Origin: Pseudobacteroides sp.
GTDB taxonomy: Bacteria; Bacillota; Clostridia; Acetivibrionales; DSM-2933
Direction: 5' to 3'
Length of the DNA stretch: 64,000 bases
Assembly (NCBI RefSeq): GCF_036567765.1
Contig: NZ_DATCTU010000006.1
Location: forward strand, 1 to 64,000
In this document: positions 25,654 to 35,510 of the stretch, in pieces
How the letters are laid out: every line of letters begins with the position of its first letter
How positions within the stretch are numbered: position 1 is the first letter of the stretch
Notes under the pieces: generated by a model
The model's input: only the letters and a program-made list of their open reading frames with translations
What the model was told of the DNA's origin: nothing
Databases searched by the model: none
Made by a program: the position numbers and the translations under genes

Positions 25654-27165
25654 TTATTTTTTGAGAACCTCTAAAGCCTTCATATACTGCTTGTCGGAGC
25701 TTAACTCCAGTTTTCCATACGCCTCATTAAGTGCCTTTTGTGTAGAGAAGTCCAAGATACCGCTGGGATACAAACCGCTCTTCTTTTGAAATTTCTTAAG
25801 TTCCTCCCAAGTTTTAACATCAAGCTTGACACTACTTACATCATCTATCTTATATCCTGAAATCTTCAAAATCTTTTTGGCATTCAAAACATCATAGCTT
25901 TCGGAATATAATCCAGGCTTTACTTTCAGTCGTAGGCTTCCTATTGAGCTCATATCCACTTCATTTATTATATTGCTGCCTGATACATTATAATCCGGCA
26001 TAATGCCCTTAAGATCAATCATCCTTCCTTTTGGAGTATAGTATAAGCCTGTTGTTATCTTGATCCAGCCAATCAATTCACTTTCTTCAGGAGTTATACC
26101 GTATTTAGTCTCAAGGTCATCACCCATTACCAGCTTGACACCAAGCTTCTCTTCATATTTTTTGTAAGCCTCTAAAGACAATATGGGATAAATACTCTGA
26201 ACCTTTGCCTTACCGTATGTTTTAGTTCCTATCAGTGTTCCGGCACCTGCATCCTGCACAGCACCTGACAGTATTTCCGATGCACTTGCACTGTTTTGGT
26301 TCACTAAAACAGCCAGCTTGTACTTTTTCTCCTTCAGGGTCGACTTAAATTCCATATCCCCTATATTTTCCGATTTGAAGTCAAGCCTAGTAATTAATCC
26401 TTCAGGTATAAAACTTTTTGCAATTTCTACAACCTGGTTTACATCTCCTCCTGGATTATCCCTTAAATCAAGTACTATCTTCTTAATATTATTGTCATCC
26501 ATTTTCCTCAATGCTTTTTTCATTTCATCAGCAGAATTATTATTAAAAATGGATAGCTTTATGTATCCCACATCTTCTCTTATACTTGCTTTTACAGGAT
26601 TTACTCTTATTTCGTCCCGAGTAGCTGTAAGTTGTCTTACACTTTTCTCACCATCACTTATAACACTTATCACAACTTTAGTTCCTTTTTTTCCAGTAAT
26701 CATTTTTACAGCTTCGCTTGAACTTAAGCCTTCGAGGGTTTGTCCATCAACTCCAATAAGCCTGTCCCCCTCAGATATTCCAGCTTTCTCAGCAGGAGAA
26801 TCCTTATAAACCTCCCTGACAAAAAACCTTCCATTAACTTCGTCAAAAGACATTCCTACTCCGCTGTATTCTCCATCAATAGTATTAAAAAACTCTACCG
26901 CTTCATCCTTTGTATAAAACTCGGTGTATGAGTCCATAGAATTGAAAATTCCTTTTAAGACCCCCTGCATAAGCTTATCTTGATCAACATCACCCTTGTA
27001 CTTGTCATCCACCATTTCCATGATACTTTTTATGTAGTCCAGGTTTGAGTTAATATCTGATTTAGTATTATCTGCCCATGAAAAGGAACAATTTGCTGTG
27101 AGCATTACCATTACAATATTTGCTACAAAGAATAGCCTTATCATTTTCCTGTTCAATTTTGTCAT
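25654..27165 (-). CDS. Carboxy-terminal processing protease (S41), secreted or anchored
   Basis: A 503-residue S41 peptidase of the CtpA/CtpB type. N-terminal signal or anchor (MIRLFFVANIVMVMLTANCSFSWA), a PDZ domain near residues 95-175 (SGVGMSFDEV..SPAEKAGISEGDRLIGVDG), then the S41 core with LDLRDNPGGDVN, nucleophile Ser in QNSASASEILSG and Lys in GTKTYGKAKVQ. The C-terminal 70 residues resemble a peptidoglycan-binding helix bundle (KFQKKSGLYPSGILDFST). In spore formers CtpB-like enzymes cut SpoIVFA; here the exact substrate is unknown. No operon partner. Confidence 0.95.
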   Translation of the reverse strand: MTKLNRKMIRLFFVANIVMVMLTANCSFSWADNTKSDINSNLDYIKSIMEMVDDKYKGDVDQDKLMQGVLKGIFNSMDSYTEFYTKDEAVEFFNTIDGEYSGVGMSFDEVNGRFFVREVYKDSPAEKAGISEGDRLIGVDGQTLEGLSSSEAVKMITGKKGTKVVISVISDGEKSVRQLTATRDEIRVNPVKASIREDVGYIKLSIFNNNSADEMKKALRKMDDNNIKKIVLDLRDNPGGDVNQVVEIAKSFIPEGLITRLDFKSENIGDMEFKSTLKEKKYKLAVLVNQNSASASEILSGAVQDAGAGTLIGTKTYGKAKVQSIYPILSLEAYKKYEEKLGVKLVMGDDLETKYGITPEESELIGWIKITTGLYYTPKGRMIDLKGIMPDYNVSGSNIINEVDMSSIGSLRLKVKPGLYSESYDVLNAKKILKISGYKIDDVSSVKLDVKTWEELKKFQKKSGLYPSGILDFSTQKALNEAYGKLELSSDKQYMKALEVLKK

Positions 27166-27249
27166 ACTGTTCTCTCCTCATATAATATGTTTATATTAAA
27201 AGCATTAATATATGGCTTCATATAATTTTATCATACTTTACCTTAATCA

Positions 27250-28788
27250 TCAAAACCCTAGATATTTATCCCTGTAATCCTTCCTGATACCGTCCCTCAT
27301 ATAAACTATGAACCTGTTGAGAAGTGCCGCCGCCTTGGCGTTGGTTAGCTTTGAGCTTGGGTTCAGGTACCCTTTTTCATCACCTTTAACAAGGCCTATT
27401 TGCTCAGCTACCCTTATCGCATTTTTGGCGTATGCTGGAATTAAATCATTATCCTTGAAAGTAGTTACAGCTCCAAACTTAGGTGCCATTGCCTCAAGCC
27501 CCAATCCTCTTATGAAAACAGTTACAGCTTCAGCAAGTGTTAAATAGTCATCGGGCTTGAAGTTGCCTTCTCCCTTGCCATTTAAAAAACCTCGCTTAAA
27601 GGAGCTTTCAATCTGGTTAAAGTATTGATGGTCCAATGAAACATCATTAAATGTAGGGAAAATTTGAGTATTCTTTTTCGAAGTCTGAGCTGTGGTTTTC
27701 GGTGCAATTGAGGAATCTATCGGCACCTCTTTACCCGCAAGTATTATGGCCTTGGCAAATTCCGATCTTTTCATAAACTGTTCGGGGTTAAAGTTTTTTT
27801 CATTGTCAGTTAATACCTCAAGACTATAGAGTGTGCGAACATCATTTTCCGACCAGTGCCCCTTTAACTGGCTTAAATCAGGAACCTTGAGCCTTGTCTG
27901 TACCGGGAATGTTTCAATCTTAAGGCTGTCCTTAGATGTAATCATATTATCCGAAGGCACATTACCTGCACTAAAGGAAGGAAGCTTTGAGGTATACTCT
28001 AAGATACTGCTGTTACTTTGAGTTTGAACATAACCTCCCTCAAAACTTATTTCATTTGGCTTGTTTTCAATGTATCTGATCTGCTTTGTGGTTGAAGTGG
28101 AAAAGGTTATATCCGCTGTACCTCCCCACCTTTCAACCTTCATCCCGTTCTTTTTTTCACTCTGAATTATGTAGTTAATCTCTTCAACCTCTGTTGTACC
28201 CCAGTACTGGTCATACCCATAAAACTTTCCGGTTATATCTACTGTAATGGTACCGCTGCCTTGGGACGCAGACCCCGAACCATTGCCTACAGAATATGCC
28301 TTTCTCCCTGATATGTTACCTGCATAGTAATTTACAGCAGGTTTCAGATCGGTAAGGTTTGTCCGTGAAAAATCATAGCCAGTCAAAGTATATGTACTGT
28401 TACCGATTTTTACAGATTCCACAGGTTTTCCGCTTATGCTTGTCTCTTCAACGCTTTGCCCGTTATCCTTTTTACTTAACTTGGTGTTATAAATCAAAGT
28501 TCGCTTCAAGGTAGCCCCTTTATCTACATTAGATAGATCATAAGTATAAGTAGATGTAATGGACTCTCCTTTCAGGGATTTCTTAATAGTAAGGTTCCCT
28601 TTAAAAACAAGAGGTTGTCCGCTTAAAAAGTTAACCTCCTGGTATTCGTATGTAGTCTTGCCGACAACCTCTCCCGATGATATTCCGCCCTCATACCCGC
28701 TATAGCCTTCTACAGCATTGACAGTTCCAGGGTTTATAATCAAAGCTGCCAACATACAAATCATACCTTTATAAAACTTTATCTTCAT
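27250..28788 (-). CDS. S-layer homology (SLH) protein, C-terminal SLH triplet
   Basis: A 512-residue secreted protein with a signal peptide (FYKGMICMLAALIINPGTVNA). The N-terminal 300 residues are beta-rich and unrecognised; residues about 310-505 hold three SLH repeats (HWSENDVRTLYSLEVL, YFNQIESSFKRGFLNG and AKNAIRVAEQIGLVKG), which anchor proteins to pyruvylated secondary cell-wall polymer. ATG 28788 with GGAG upstream is chosen over 28818, which lies inside the preceding gene. Second gene of a two-gene SLH operon. Confidence 0.88.
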   Translation of the reverse strand: MKIKFYKGMICMLAALIINPGTVNAVEGYSGYEGGISSGEVVGKTTYEYQEVNFLSGQPLVFKGNLTIKKSLKGESITSTYTYDLSNVDKGATLKRTLIYNTKLSKKDNGQSVEETSISGKPVESVKIGNSTYTLTGYDFSRTNLTDLKPAVNYYAGNISGRKAYSVGNGSGSASQGSGTITVDITGKFYGYDQYWGTTEVEEINYIIQSEKKNGMKVERWGGTADITFSTSTTKQIRYIENKPNEISFEGGYVQTQSNSSILEYTSKLPSFSAGNVPSDNMITSKDSLKIETFPVQTRLKVPDLSQLKGHWSENDVRTLYSLEVLTDNEKNFNPEQFMKRSEFAKAIILAGKEVPIDSSIAPKTTAQTSKKNTQIFPTFNDVSLDHQYFNQIESSFKRGFLNGKGEGNFKPDDYLTLAEAVTVFIRGLGLEAMAPKFGAVTTFKDNDLIPAYAKNAIRVAEQIGLVKGDEKGYLNPSSKLTNAKAAALLNRFIVYMRDGIRKDYRDKYLGF

Positions 28789-28804
28789 ACTGTACCCCAC
28801 TCCT

Positions 28805-31801
28805 TTAATCCTCCACAAACACTATAAATGCGTCTCCTGTTTCAGTTTTTCCTTTTCTGTAAATTCTTAAGTTGTCATTAACCTCGATTTGGGATGGGCT
28901 TATTTCTTTTTTATCCTTTAATATTAATGCATTTTTAAGAAGGTTAAGTGTCATATCTTTGGTGTCTGTCCAGACATGGTTTGCCATGTCGTATACCTTG
29001 GCATTTTTGATCTTTACCCCTGTTGGGTCCGTGATGTACTTTCCATCGGAGCCTGTACTACCACCTGTCAACTCAACCACCTTACCTTTTGCAAACACGC
29101 CATCCGGACCATATGGAGCAGTGCTTACCAAAAGTGCATTTATATTGTCAGCTACAACATAAACACTTCGTCCAATATAGGTCTTATCTCCATAACCCGT
29201 AAATTCTCTTTGGGGCAAAAGTCCGCTATCATCTAATATCTTCGTGCCATATGTAATCCTTAGTGTCTTCGGAGTATTAACATACTCCCAGCTCTGGCCT
29301 TTCAACTGGGAAAATGACTCCAGCTCAAAATCCTTATTATCCGCTAATGCTTTGATCCTTCCTCTGTAAATGGTTAAAGCATTGGGATCAACTCTATCGT
29401 TTAACTGAACAATCCCTGCAAAAAAATCTCCTGTGTAGTTATCCCTGTTTGCTACGATATAAGCCGCATCATCTTCCGATATGCTGTTTCCTGTAACAAG
29501 TCTTCCATCCTTCACAATAATGGTTGATGGTCCATAGTTTATGCTGTTGCTGCTTTTATTGAGTCCAAGCTGCCCCGCACTTGCCTCATTTCTTGCAATT
29601 ATGTCGTCAGCAAGGCTTTCCAGATTATCTTTATCCCTGAAGGAAACGATAACAGCCTTTTCACCGCCGCCATAATCCCCTTCTGATGCGATATAAGCTT
29701 CCTGGTTTCTCAATTTGTCATTGACCGTTTCAATGTCTAAAGCTTTATCACCCGAAAAAATTTTGTAAGTGTCACCCAGATTTAGTTTGCTTATGCCTAT
29801 ATTATGGGAGCGCTCCCATTGTCCCTTTGATAACCTTTCCAAGTTCTGAACCACCAGGTCCTTTGTTGATTCATCAAGCTTTATAAGACTTCCCTTATAG
29901 ATATTTTTGATAATCTTTTGGTTGTCATTTACGGTAATGCTTTTTACAGATACATCTTTATTTGTCTGATTCAAAATAAGCTTTATCCTGTCGCCATCTT
30001 TTAGCTTGTCTATTCCTGCAACAGTGTTATTTACAATCACAGGGATTCTTTCATTTACAGCCAAAACCTGCTGCACTCCATTGTCATACTCCACCGATAT
30101 AGCCGAAGGCTTTTTGGTAATAATCCTCGCATACCTTGGAATGTAGTTGTCAACAGCACTTATATCATATACATTCATCTTCTCATCAAGCTTCATAAAT
30201 ACAGAGTCTCCTGGCTCTATATCATCGATCTTTGCCTTTGTTTGATTCTTGAACACGTTCATCCCGTTTGGGTTTACATAACTGAAGGTCCTCAAGGCCT
30301 TTTTACCGGAGGGGTTTGTTCCATCTCCGTTCTCACCGTATAGGGTGATATAGCCAAGTTGAGGATTATTGTCTTCCACAATCCCCTTAACTATTCTCAA
30401 ATCTCCATCTAACGTCAGATTCACACTCTTTATATCGGTCACCATATTATCCTTAATTGTAAGAATATATATGGAATCAGGCTTAACCGTTTCTATCGCT
30501 GCCGGTATTCCTTCATTGTATATCTTTACACTGTTGCTGTATCTGTAGGTCGAGTCCACCAGACCACCGCTTCCGTTTGCAATTGTTTTTTTGCCTTCCT
30601 TGCTCATATCGGGATACTCGAGATCCATAAGCCTTGTGACGTTTATGGTAAGAGTTTTGGGGTCTACGGAATTAACCTGTGCTGCCATATACTTTGTATC
30701 ATTTACACTTGAAACTACATTAACAAACCTGACTGAACTATCCTCTCCAACAATGTACTCAACCCTGTCTCCTGATTTTAAGAGATCACTTTTTCCAATT
30801 TTCCCGTATTTATAGACTATAAAGTCTCTCTCAGTTCCCGGCATGGGTGTGCCTATCTGCTCATTTTTGCTTTTGGCAACCGCATCAGTTAAAAATTGTG
30901 CATCCACCTTGTGGAGCTTACCGTTATTGTTTCTTATGTTGAATGTATTTGTGGTTATACTCTCACCAAGGCTTGAATCAATGGATTTATTTACGGATTC
31001 AATAGTTCCAAGCTTTTTTTCATATTTTAAAATCGGCAGAATAAACTTTTCTCCATTTTTTATGATCTGTGCCACCTGAGCCCTTGTAAGAGTTCCTTTA
31101 GGGTCAAACCTTCCGTTTCCTGTACCGTTCATTATGTTATTCTTTATAAGACCCTCAAGGTATGGAATTTTAACTGGATCAGCAGATGACCAGTCCATAA
31201 ATGAGTTAAATATTTTATCCTGACCGTAAACCGGCTCTATTTTCATTGCCTTAGCCATCCAATCACCAAATTCCTGCCTTTGTGCATTTCCTGACCTGTA
31301 AAAGCTTGTCCCGGGTATAAGTGCTGTCTGATCAGGATTAAAGGCATCTGCTCTATCCCTATTTGTAATAAGCCCGTCATCTGATGCCAGCTGCAAGTAC
31401 CCATCAGCCCACATGTTTATGGCATTTTTCTTTTTATCTGCAGGTAACCTGACATTATCAAGAAGCTCAGCGGCTTTTTGGGCATCTCCCTCCCTGCCCA
31501 CTACTCTATAGGCAGCGGCTATGGCCTGCTCTTTGGTAACCGGCTGATTTAATCCGAAGTTTCTATTTCCATATCCCTTCATTATACCAAGGGCACCTGT
31601 CTCGTATATGGCTTCCTTAGCCCAGGTGTTGGAGTTTTTTACATCTATATAATCGATATTGGTCAATATTACAGATGCATTATCGATACCGGTATAAATG
31701 GCCTCAGGTACCTCCTTTTCATTGGCAGCCCATGAAAAAATCCCTGAAGCAAGCATTATGACCAGCAATGACACTGCTCTTCCCTGTCTTTTATATCTCA
31801 T
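28805..31801 (-). CDS. Large SLH-domain surface protein
   Basis: A 998-residue secreted protein. The preferred start is ATG 31801 (GAGGAAGG upstream) followed by a signal peptide (AVSLLVIMLASGIFSWAANE); an upstream frame to 31933 lacks a signal. Residues about 45-260 carry three SLH motifs (WAKEAIYETGALGIMKGYG, ADGYLQLASDDGLI, IPYLEGLIKNNIMNGTG). The remaining 700 residues are repetitive beta-rich modules with recurring RVEYIVGED- and GDRIKLILNQ-like strands, of unknown role. Probably a cell-surface structural or scaffold component. Confidence 0.88.
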   Translation of the reverse strand: MRYKRQGRAVSLLVIMLASGIFSWAANEKEVPEAIYTGIDNASVILTNIDYIDVKNSNTWAKEAIYETGALGIMKGYGNRNFGLNQPVTKEQAIAAAYRVVGREGDAQKAAELLDNVRLPADKKKNAINMWADGYLQLASDDGLITNRDRADAFNPDQTALIPGTSFYRSGNAQRQEFGDWMAKAMKIEPVYGQDKIFNSFMDWSSADPVKIPYLEGLIKNNIMNGTGNGRFDPKGTLTRAQVAQIIKNGEKFILPILKYEKKLGTIESVNKSIDSSLGESITTNTFNIRNNNGKLHKVDAQFLTDAVAKSKNEQIGTPMPGTERDFIVYKYGKIGKSDLLKSGDRVEYIVGEDSSVRFVNVVSSVNDTKYMAAQVNSVDPKTLTINVTRLMDLEYPDMSKEGKKTIANGSGGLVDSTYRYSNSVKIYNEGIPAAIETVKPDSIYILTIKDNMVTDIKSVNLTLDGDLRIVKGIVEDNNPQLGYITLYGENGDGTNPSGKKALRTFSYVNPNGMNVFKNQTKAKIDDIEPGDSVFMKLDEKMNVYDISAVDNYIPRYARIITKKPSAISVEYDNGVQQVLAVNERIPVIVNNTVAGIDKLKDGDRIKLILNQTNKDVSVKSITVNDNQKIIKNIYKGSLIKLDESTKDLVVQNLERLSKGQWERSHNIGISKLNLGDTYKIFSGDKALDIETVNDKLRNQEAYIASEGDYGGGEKAVIVSFRDKDNLESLADDIIARNEASAGQLGLNKSSNSINYGPSTIIVKDGRLVTGNSISEDDAAYIVANRDNYTGDFFAGIVQLNDRVDPNALTIYRGRIKALADNKDFELESFSQLKGQSWEYVNTPKTLRITYGTKILDDSGLLPQREFTGYGDKTYIGRSVYVVADNINALLVSTAPYGPDGVFAKGKVVELTGGSTGSDGKYITDPTGVKIKNAKVYDMANHVWTDTKDMTLNLLKNALILKDKKEISPSQIEVNDNLRIYRKGKTETGDAFIVFVED

Positions 31802-31924
31802 ACCAACTACCTTCCTCTTAAAAATTTCATTATTATACCTATAATATCGGATAATTAAGCCAATTATTTTATTGTTCAATTGACTATGTAAAATATTGGC
31901 TTTACAGTTCCAAATTTTATTAGA

Positions 31925-31970
31925 CATAATCACGGAGTGATTTTACAGCCTTGATCGTTATCATGAGAAA
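31925..31970. repeat. Family B repeat, partial
   Basis: Stem AATCAC / GTGATT followed by the family B spacer GCCTTGATCGTTATCATGAGA. It lies in the divergent region between the SLH operon and cooS; the second hairpin is missing. Confidence 0.65.
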
Positions 31971-32046
31971 AAACAATGCATATTAATGCTTAATTAAACA
32001 AAAAATATGAGACAAAGTATGTGAATCTTACTTAAGGAGGCTTATA

Positions 32047-34179
32047 ATGTCAGATCAGGACATCAAAAATTCTTATGAAAAAAGTGCCGGTACTATGCGT
32101 GGAGACCAGACCACATTCGGAACCAAGCTCACCAATGAACATTCAAACGACCCTAACACACACGCAGATATTCATAACCGAATCAAGATTAATTACGATG
32201 GCATAGAAAAATCACCTTCAATGGAAGAAGTACATGCCTGGCAGAGAGAACATATCAAAAAAAATGACCAATCAAAAGAAGGTTATCCTCTTAACGTTAT
32301 AATTGATCCTGCCATGAGGGAAATGTACCAAGTGGTTCATGAATCAGGCTTGACAAACGTTTTTGACAGATTCAGCCAGCAGCAGCCCATCCAGTGCAAA
32401 TTTTGCATAGAGGGCTTATCCTGCCAGCTATGTGCCAATGGCCCATGCCGTATTTCCGACAAGGTACCCAGGGGCACCTGTGGAGTTGATGCTCACACCA
32501 TGGTTGCAAGGAATTTTGTATACAGGCATGTTACCATAGGTACATCAGCAAACATTTTCCACTGCCATCAGGCAGCACGCACATTGAAAGCTGCAGGAGA
32601 GCACCCTGAAAGCGGACTTAAAATAAGGGACCCTGAAAAACTGAAAAAATATGCCGATATGGCGGGTCTCAATGCAAACCAGCCAATAGAAAAGCTGGCG
32701 GTAGATTTTGCCCAGTGGGTAATGAATGACATCCATTCTCCTTATCACATCCCGTCAAAAGCAGTTGAGGCCTTTGCTCCAACAAGACGTAAAGAATTGT
32801 GGAGAAAACTGGGGTTATTCCCAGGCGGAGGCTACAGCGAAGTGGCTTATGCTCAAACACGATGCATGACAAACTTTACCTCAGAGCCCACAGAATTTCT
32901 TATGGACAGTGTAAGGCTCGGAGTAGCAAACGAGTACCAGGGTCTTTTCCTTCTTGATATTATTCAGGAAATACTCATGGGCACCCAGGAAATCGCTAAA
33001 AAGCAGCAAAACATGGGGCTTTTGAAGGAGAACATGATCAATGTTATCACCAACGGACACATGCCACTACTAGCCCATGTAGCAATCGATATGGCATCAA
33101 CTGACGAATGGCAGCAAAAGGCCAAATCAGCAGGTGCAGACGGAATTCAGATTTTAGGCCATGTCTGTGAAGGACAGCAGCTTATAAATTATGAAGGCAT
33201 GCATAATCAAAAGGGATATGGCGGACAGGAAGGAGAATGGCTGTCACAGGAATATCTGCTCGCAACAGGTGCAGTTGATTTATTTATGTTTGACTATAAC
33301 TGCACTGTTCCAACAATGCCTCTGTATGCAAAGCGTTTTGGCACCAAGCTGTTAAGCACACACCCGGTTATTCAGCTTCAGGGCACCGAAACCTTAGACT
33401 TCATTCCTGAAAAAATGAAGGAACAGGCGGAAAAGGCTTTGAATATGGCATTTGATGCCTTCAAGCAAAGAAAGTCAGAAAACAGAAAGGTCTATATTCC
33501 ACCTCATAAGTCCGACTGCATGGTGGGCTTTAGCACCGAATCGGTTAAAAAGGCCCTTGGAGGAAGCTTTGGCCCTCTGATTGAACAGATTGCAAACGGA
33601 AATATAAGAGGCATCGCAACTATTGTAGGATGTACTACAGCAAGATACGGTCAGGGCGGAAGCAATATTTTTAAAATCACAAAAGGCCTCATTGCAAACA
33701 ATATTCTTGTCCTTTCAGGCGGATGCACATCATCCGTTATGGAATATACCGGCCTTACAAATCCCAACGCTGCTGATGAATGCGGTGAAGGCTTGAAAGC
33801 GGTATGTAAACAACTTGGCATTCCTCCTGTTCTATCTTACGGAGCCTGCGTAGATATCGGAAAAATGACTCATACAGCAAAGGAACTGGCTGACGCACTT
33901 AATGTAGACACAAACAAGCTTCCTCTTGTCATAGGTGCCCCTGAATATCTTGAGCAAAAAGCTGTTGCAGATGCATGTACGGCAGTTGCTTTAGGATGGC
34001 TGGTACATGTAGCACCCGTTCCGTCAATCACGGGAAGTGATGTTGTGGTAAAGACACTCACAGAAACTACAGAGAGCCTTGGTCTTGGCAAGGTTGTGGT
34101 AGAACTGGATGCGGAAAGAACAATCCAGATATATGTCGACCATATTGAGAAAAAACGTAAGGAACTTGGTCTGAAATAA
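32047..34179 (+). CDS. cooS: Ni-Fe-S carbon monoxide dehydrogenase catalytic subunit, variant clade
   Basis: A 710-residue CooS-family enzyme (CO + H2O to CO2 + 2e-). The N-terminal Cys set is C117, C120, C126, C129, C134, C145: enough for cluster B, but the second cluster-D Cys of the CODH-II type is Ser125, with an extra Cys at 120. C-cluster ligands are all recognisable: GHMPLLAH, GHVCEGQ, DYNCTVP, VGCTTARYG, GGCTSSVM and YGACVDIG. An N-terminal extension of about 75 residues precedes the usual start. AAGGAGG precedes ATG. No acsB, cooF or cooC is adjacent, so the electron carrier is unknown; the ferredoxin at 10591 is a candidate only in principle. Confidence 0.93.
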   Translation: MSDQDIKNSYEKSAGTMRGDQTTFGTKLTNEHSNDPNTHADIHNRIKINYDGIEKSPSMEEVHAWQREHIKKNDQSKEGYPLNVIIDPAMREMYQVVHESGLTNVFDRFSQQQPIQCKFCIEGLSCQLCANGPCRISDKVPRGTCGVDAHTMVARNFVYRHVTIGTSANIFHCHQAARTLKAAGEHPESGLKIRDPEKLKKYADMAGLNANQPIEKLAVDFAQWVMNDIHSPYHIPSKAVEAFAPTRRKELWRKLGLFPGGGYSEVAYAQTRCMTNFTSEPTEFLMDSVRLGVANEYQGLFLLDIIQEILMGTQEIAKKQQNMGLLKENMINVITNGHMPLLAHVAIDMASTDEWQQKAKSAGADGIQILGHVCEGQQLINYEGMHNQKGYGGQEGEWLSQEYLLATGAVDLFMFDYNCTVPTMPLYAKRFGTKLLSTHPVIQLQGTETLDFIPEKMKEQAEKALNMAFDAFKQRKSENRKVYIPPHKSDCMVGFSTESVKKALGGSFGPLIEQIANGNIRGIATIVGCTTARYGQGGSNIFKITKGLIANNILVLSGGCTSSVMEYTGLTNPNAADECGEGLKAVCKQLGIPPVLSYGACVDIGKMTHTAKELADALNVDTNKLPLVIGAPEYLEQKAVADACTAVALGWLVHVAPVPSITGSDVVVKTLTETTESLGLGKVVVELDAERTIQIYVDHIEKKRKELGLK

Positions 34180-34223
34180 GTAAATTCGATGTAAAAATAC
34201 TTATCATATATGTTGTGAAATAG

Positions 34224-34280
34224 AATTTACAGGCCTTTATTTATATCAGCAATTATCAATAAAGGCCTGTAAATTTTTTT
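34224..34280 (+). terminator. cooS terminator
   Basis: Stem AATTTACAGGCCTTTATT / AATAAAGGCCTGTAAATT followed by eight T residues. Confidence 0.92.
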
Positions 34281-34426
34281 TGATGTCTAGGAAACAAATC
34301 TGAATAAACTAAGATAATTTACAATAAAGACCACACAATGATATACTTTACCTGTCACCTGGAAGCATTTTATGAGAGGACAATAATGGAAAATCCTTTA
34401 ATATGGAAGCAGAGAGGAGATGTATT

Positions 34427-35281
34427 ATGGATTGGCTTGATGCAATGAGCAAAGCAGTTGAATATCTTGAAGAGGACATCAATGAAAAGCTGGATATAGA
34501 GAAGGTTTCCAGGATTGCTCTATCATCCCCTTTTCACTTCCAACGAATGTACCATATGATGACTGGCATCACAATTGCCGAGTATGTAAGAAGGAGAAAG
34601 CTTACACTGACTGCACAGGATATTTTATCCGGTGAAAAAATAATTGATGTCGCTTACAAATACGGATATGAGACTCCTGAGTCTTTTACAAAAGCTTTTG
34701 GCAAAATGCATGGAATAAGCCCCTCTGCTGCCAAAGAACCTGGAGCAAAGCTCAAGGCATATCCAAAACTATCCTTTCATATTTCAATAAAAGGAGACAA
34801 AAAGATGGATTATAAGATTATTGAAAAAGAGAGTTTTTCTGTTATAGGCAAAAAAACAAGAATCACCATGGTAGACAACCAAAACTTCAATCTTGTCCCG
34901 AAATTTTGGAATGACTGCAGAATTGACGGTACCCAAGAGTGGCTGTGTAAAAGAGCAGGTAAGCTTGGAATGCTTGGGATATGCATGGATTTTGACAAAG
35001 ATAACGAAGAGCTCAACTATATGATAGCAGTTGTAGAAGTAAACGAAGCACTTCCTGAGGGTTTCGAATCCAGAACTATACCTGCTGCAACATGGGCAGT
35101 TTTTGAATCAATCGGTCCCATGCCTGAGGCAGCTCAGGATGTTACAAGAAGGATTTTTTCAGAATGGTTTCCTGCTACAGGATATGAGCACGATTGTGCA
35201 CCAGAGATAGAGGTTTATCCGGCAGGAGATGTAAGTGCTCCTGATTATAGGTGTGAGATTTGGATTCCTATTAGCAAGTAA
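34427..35281 (+). CDS. AraC-family regulator with GyrI-like ligand domain
   Basis: A 284-residue regulator. Two AraC helix-turn-helix units at residues about 15-105 (KLDIEKVSRIALSSPFHFQR and IDVAYKYGYETPESFTKAFGK, GISPS) are followed by a GyrI/SOUL-like effector domain (MDYKIIEKESFSVIGKKTRI to RCEIWIPI). Members such as SbmC/Rob-like or BltR-type proteins sense small hydrophobic drugs. ATG 34427 follows AGAGGAG. No efflux gene is adjacent on the same strand; the target is unknown. Confidence 0.92.
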   Translation: MDWLDAMSKAVEYLEEDINEKLDIEKVSRIALSSPFHFQRMYHMMTGITIAEYVRRRKLTLTAQDILSGEKIIDVAYKYGYETPESFTKAFGKMHGISPSAAKEPGAKLKAYPKLSFHISIKGDKKMDYKIIEKESFSVIGKKTRITMVDNQNFNLVPKFWNDCRIDGTQEWLCKRAGKLGMLGICMDFDKDNEELNYMIAVVEVNEALPEGFESRTIPAATWAVFESIGPMPEAAQDVTRRIFSEWFPATGYEHDCAPEIEVYPAGDVSAPDYRCEIWIPISK

Positions 35282-35283
35282 GA

Positions 35284-35370
35284 TCAAAATAGCTTACGAT
35301 TTTGCAAACTTGATTGTTGTCGTGAGAAGTTATGGTGTAGCATACACCGTAATTTCCTAGACATTCAAAA
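35284..35370. repeat. Family B double hairpin
   Basis: First stem CAAAATaG-CTTA-CGATTTTG, spacer AACTTGATTGTTGTCGTGAG, second stem AAGTTATGGTGTA / TACACCGTAATTT, then CCTAGACAT. It starts three bases after the stop of the AraC gene. Confidence 0.85.
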
Positions 35371-35413
35371 AAAGCTGTGAAACAACCTGTAAAAAAGTTG
35401 TTTCACAGCTTTT
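35370..35413. terminator. Bidirectional terminator between regulator and chitinase
   Basis: A 17-bp perfect stem AAAAGCTGTGAAACAAC / GTTGTTTCACAGCTTTT. On the minus strand it contains the TGA that would have ended the longer, ancestral chitinase. Confidence 0.9.
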
Positions 35414-35510
35414 CAAAGTCATATGTGCTGGTCGTCTTATTAAAATTATTGGCTATAATAATTATATCGGCAAAATTAACTGTACCATCCCCATTTAAAT
35501 CTACCTTATC
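35403..35510 (-). pseudogene. Frameshifted third dockerin-like repeat of the chitinase
   Basis: Directly after the chitinase stop, another frame reads KVDLNGDGTVNFADIIIIA then NNFN and ends at TGA inside the terminator stem. This is a canonical dockerin calcium loop (D-x-N-x-D-x-x-V-N-x-x-D) plus helix. A single-base change near 35508 would join it to the chitinase, so it is read as a lost C-terminal repeat. Confidence 0.75.

Noticed and set aside
32545..34091. Long minus-strand frames opposite cooS
   Set aside because: Shadows of a strongly conserved plus-strand gene; no independent signals.
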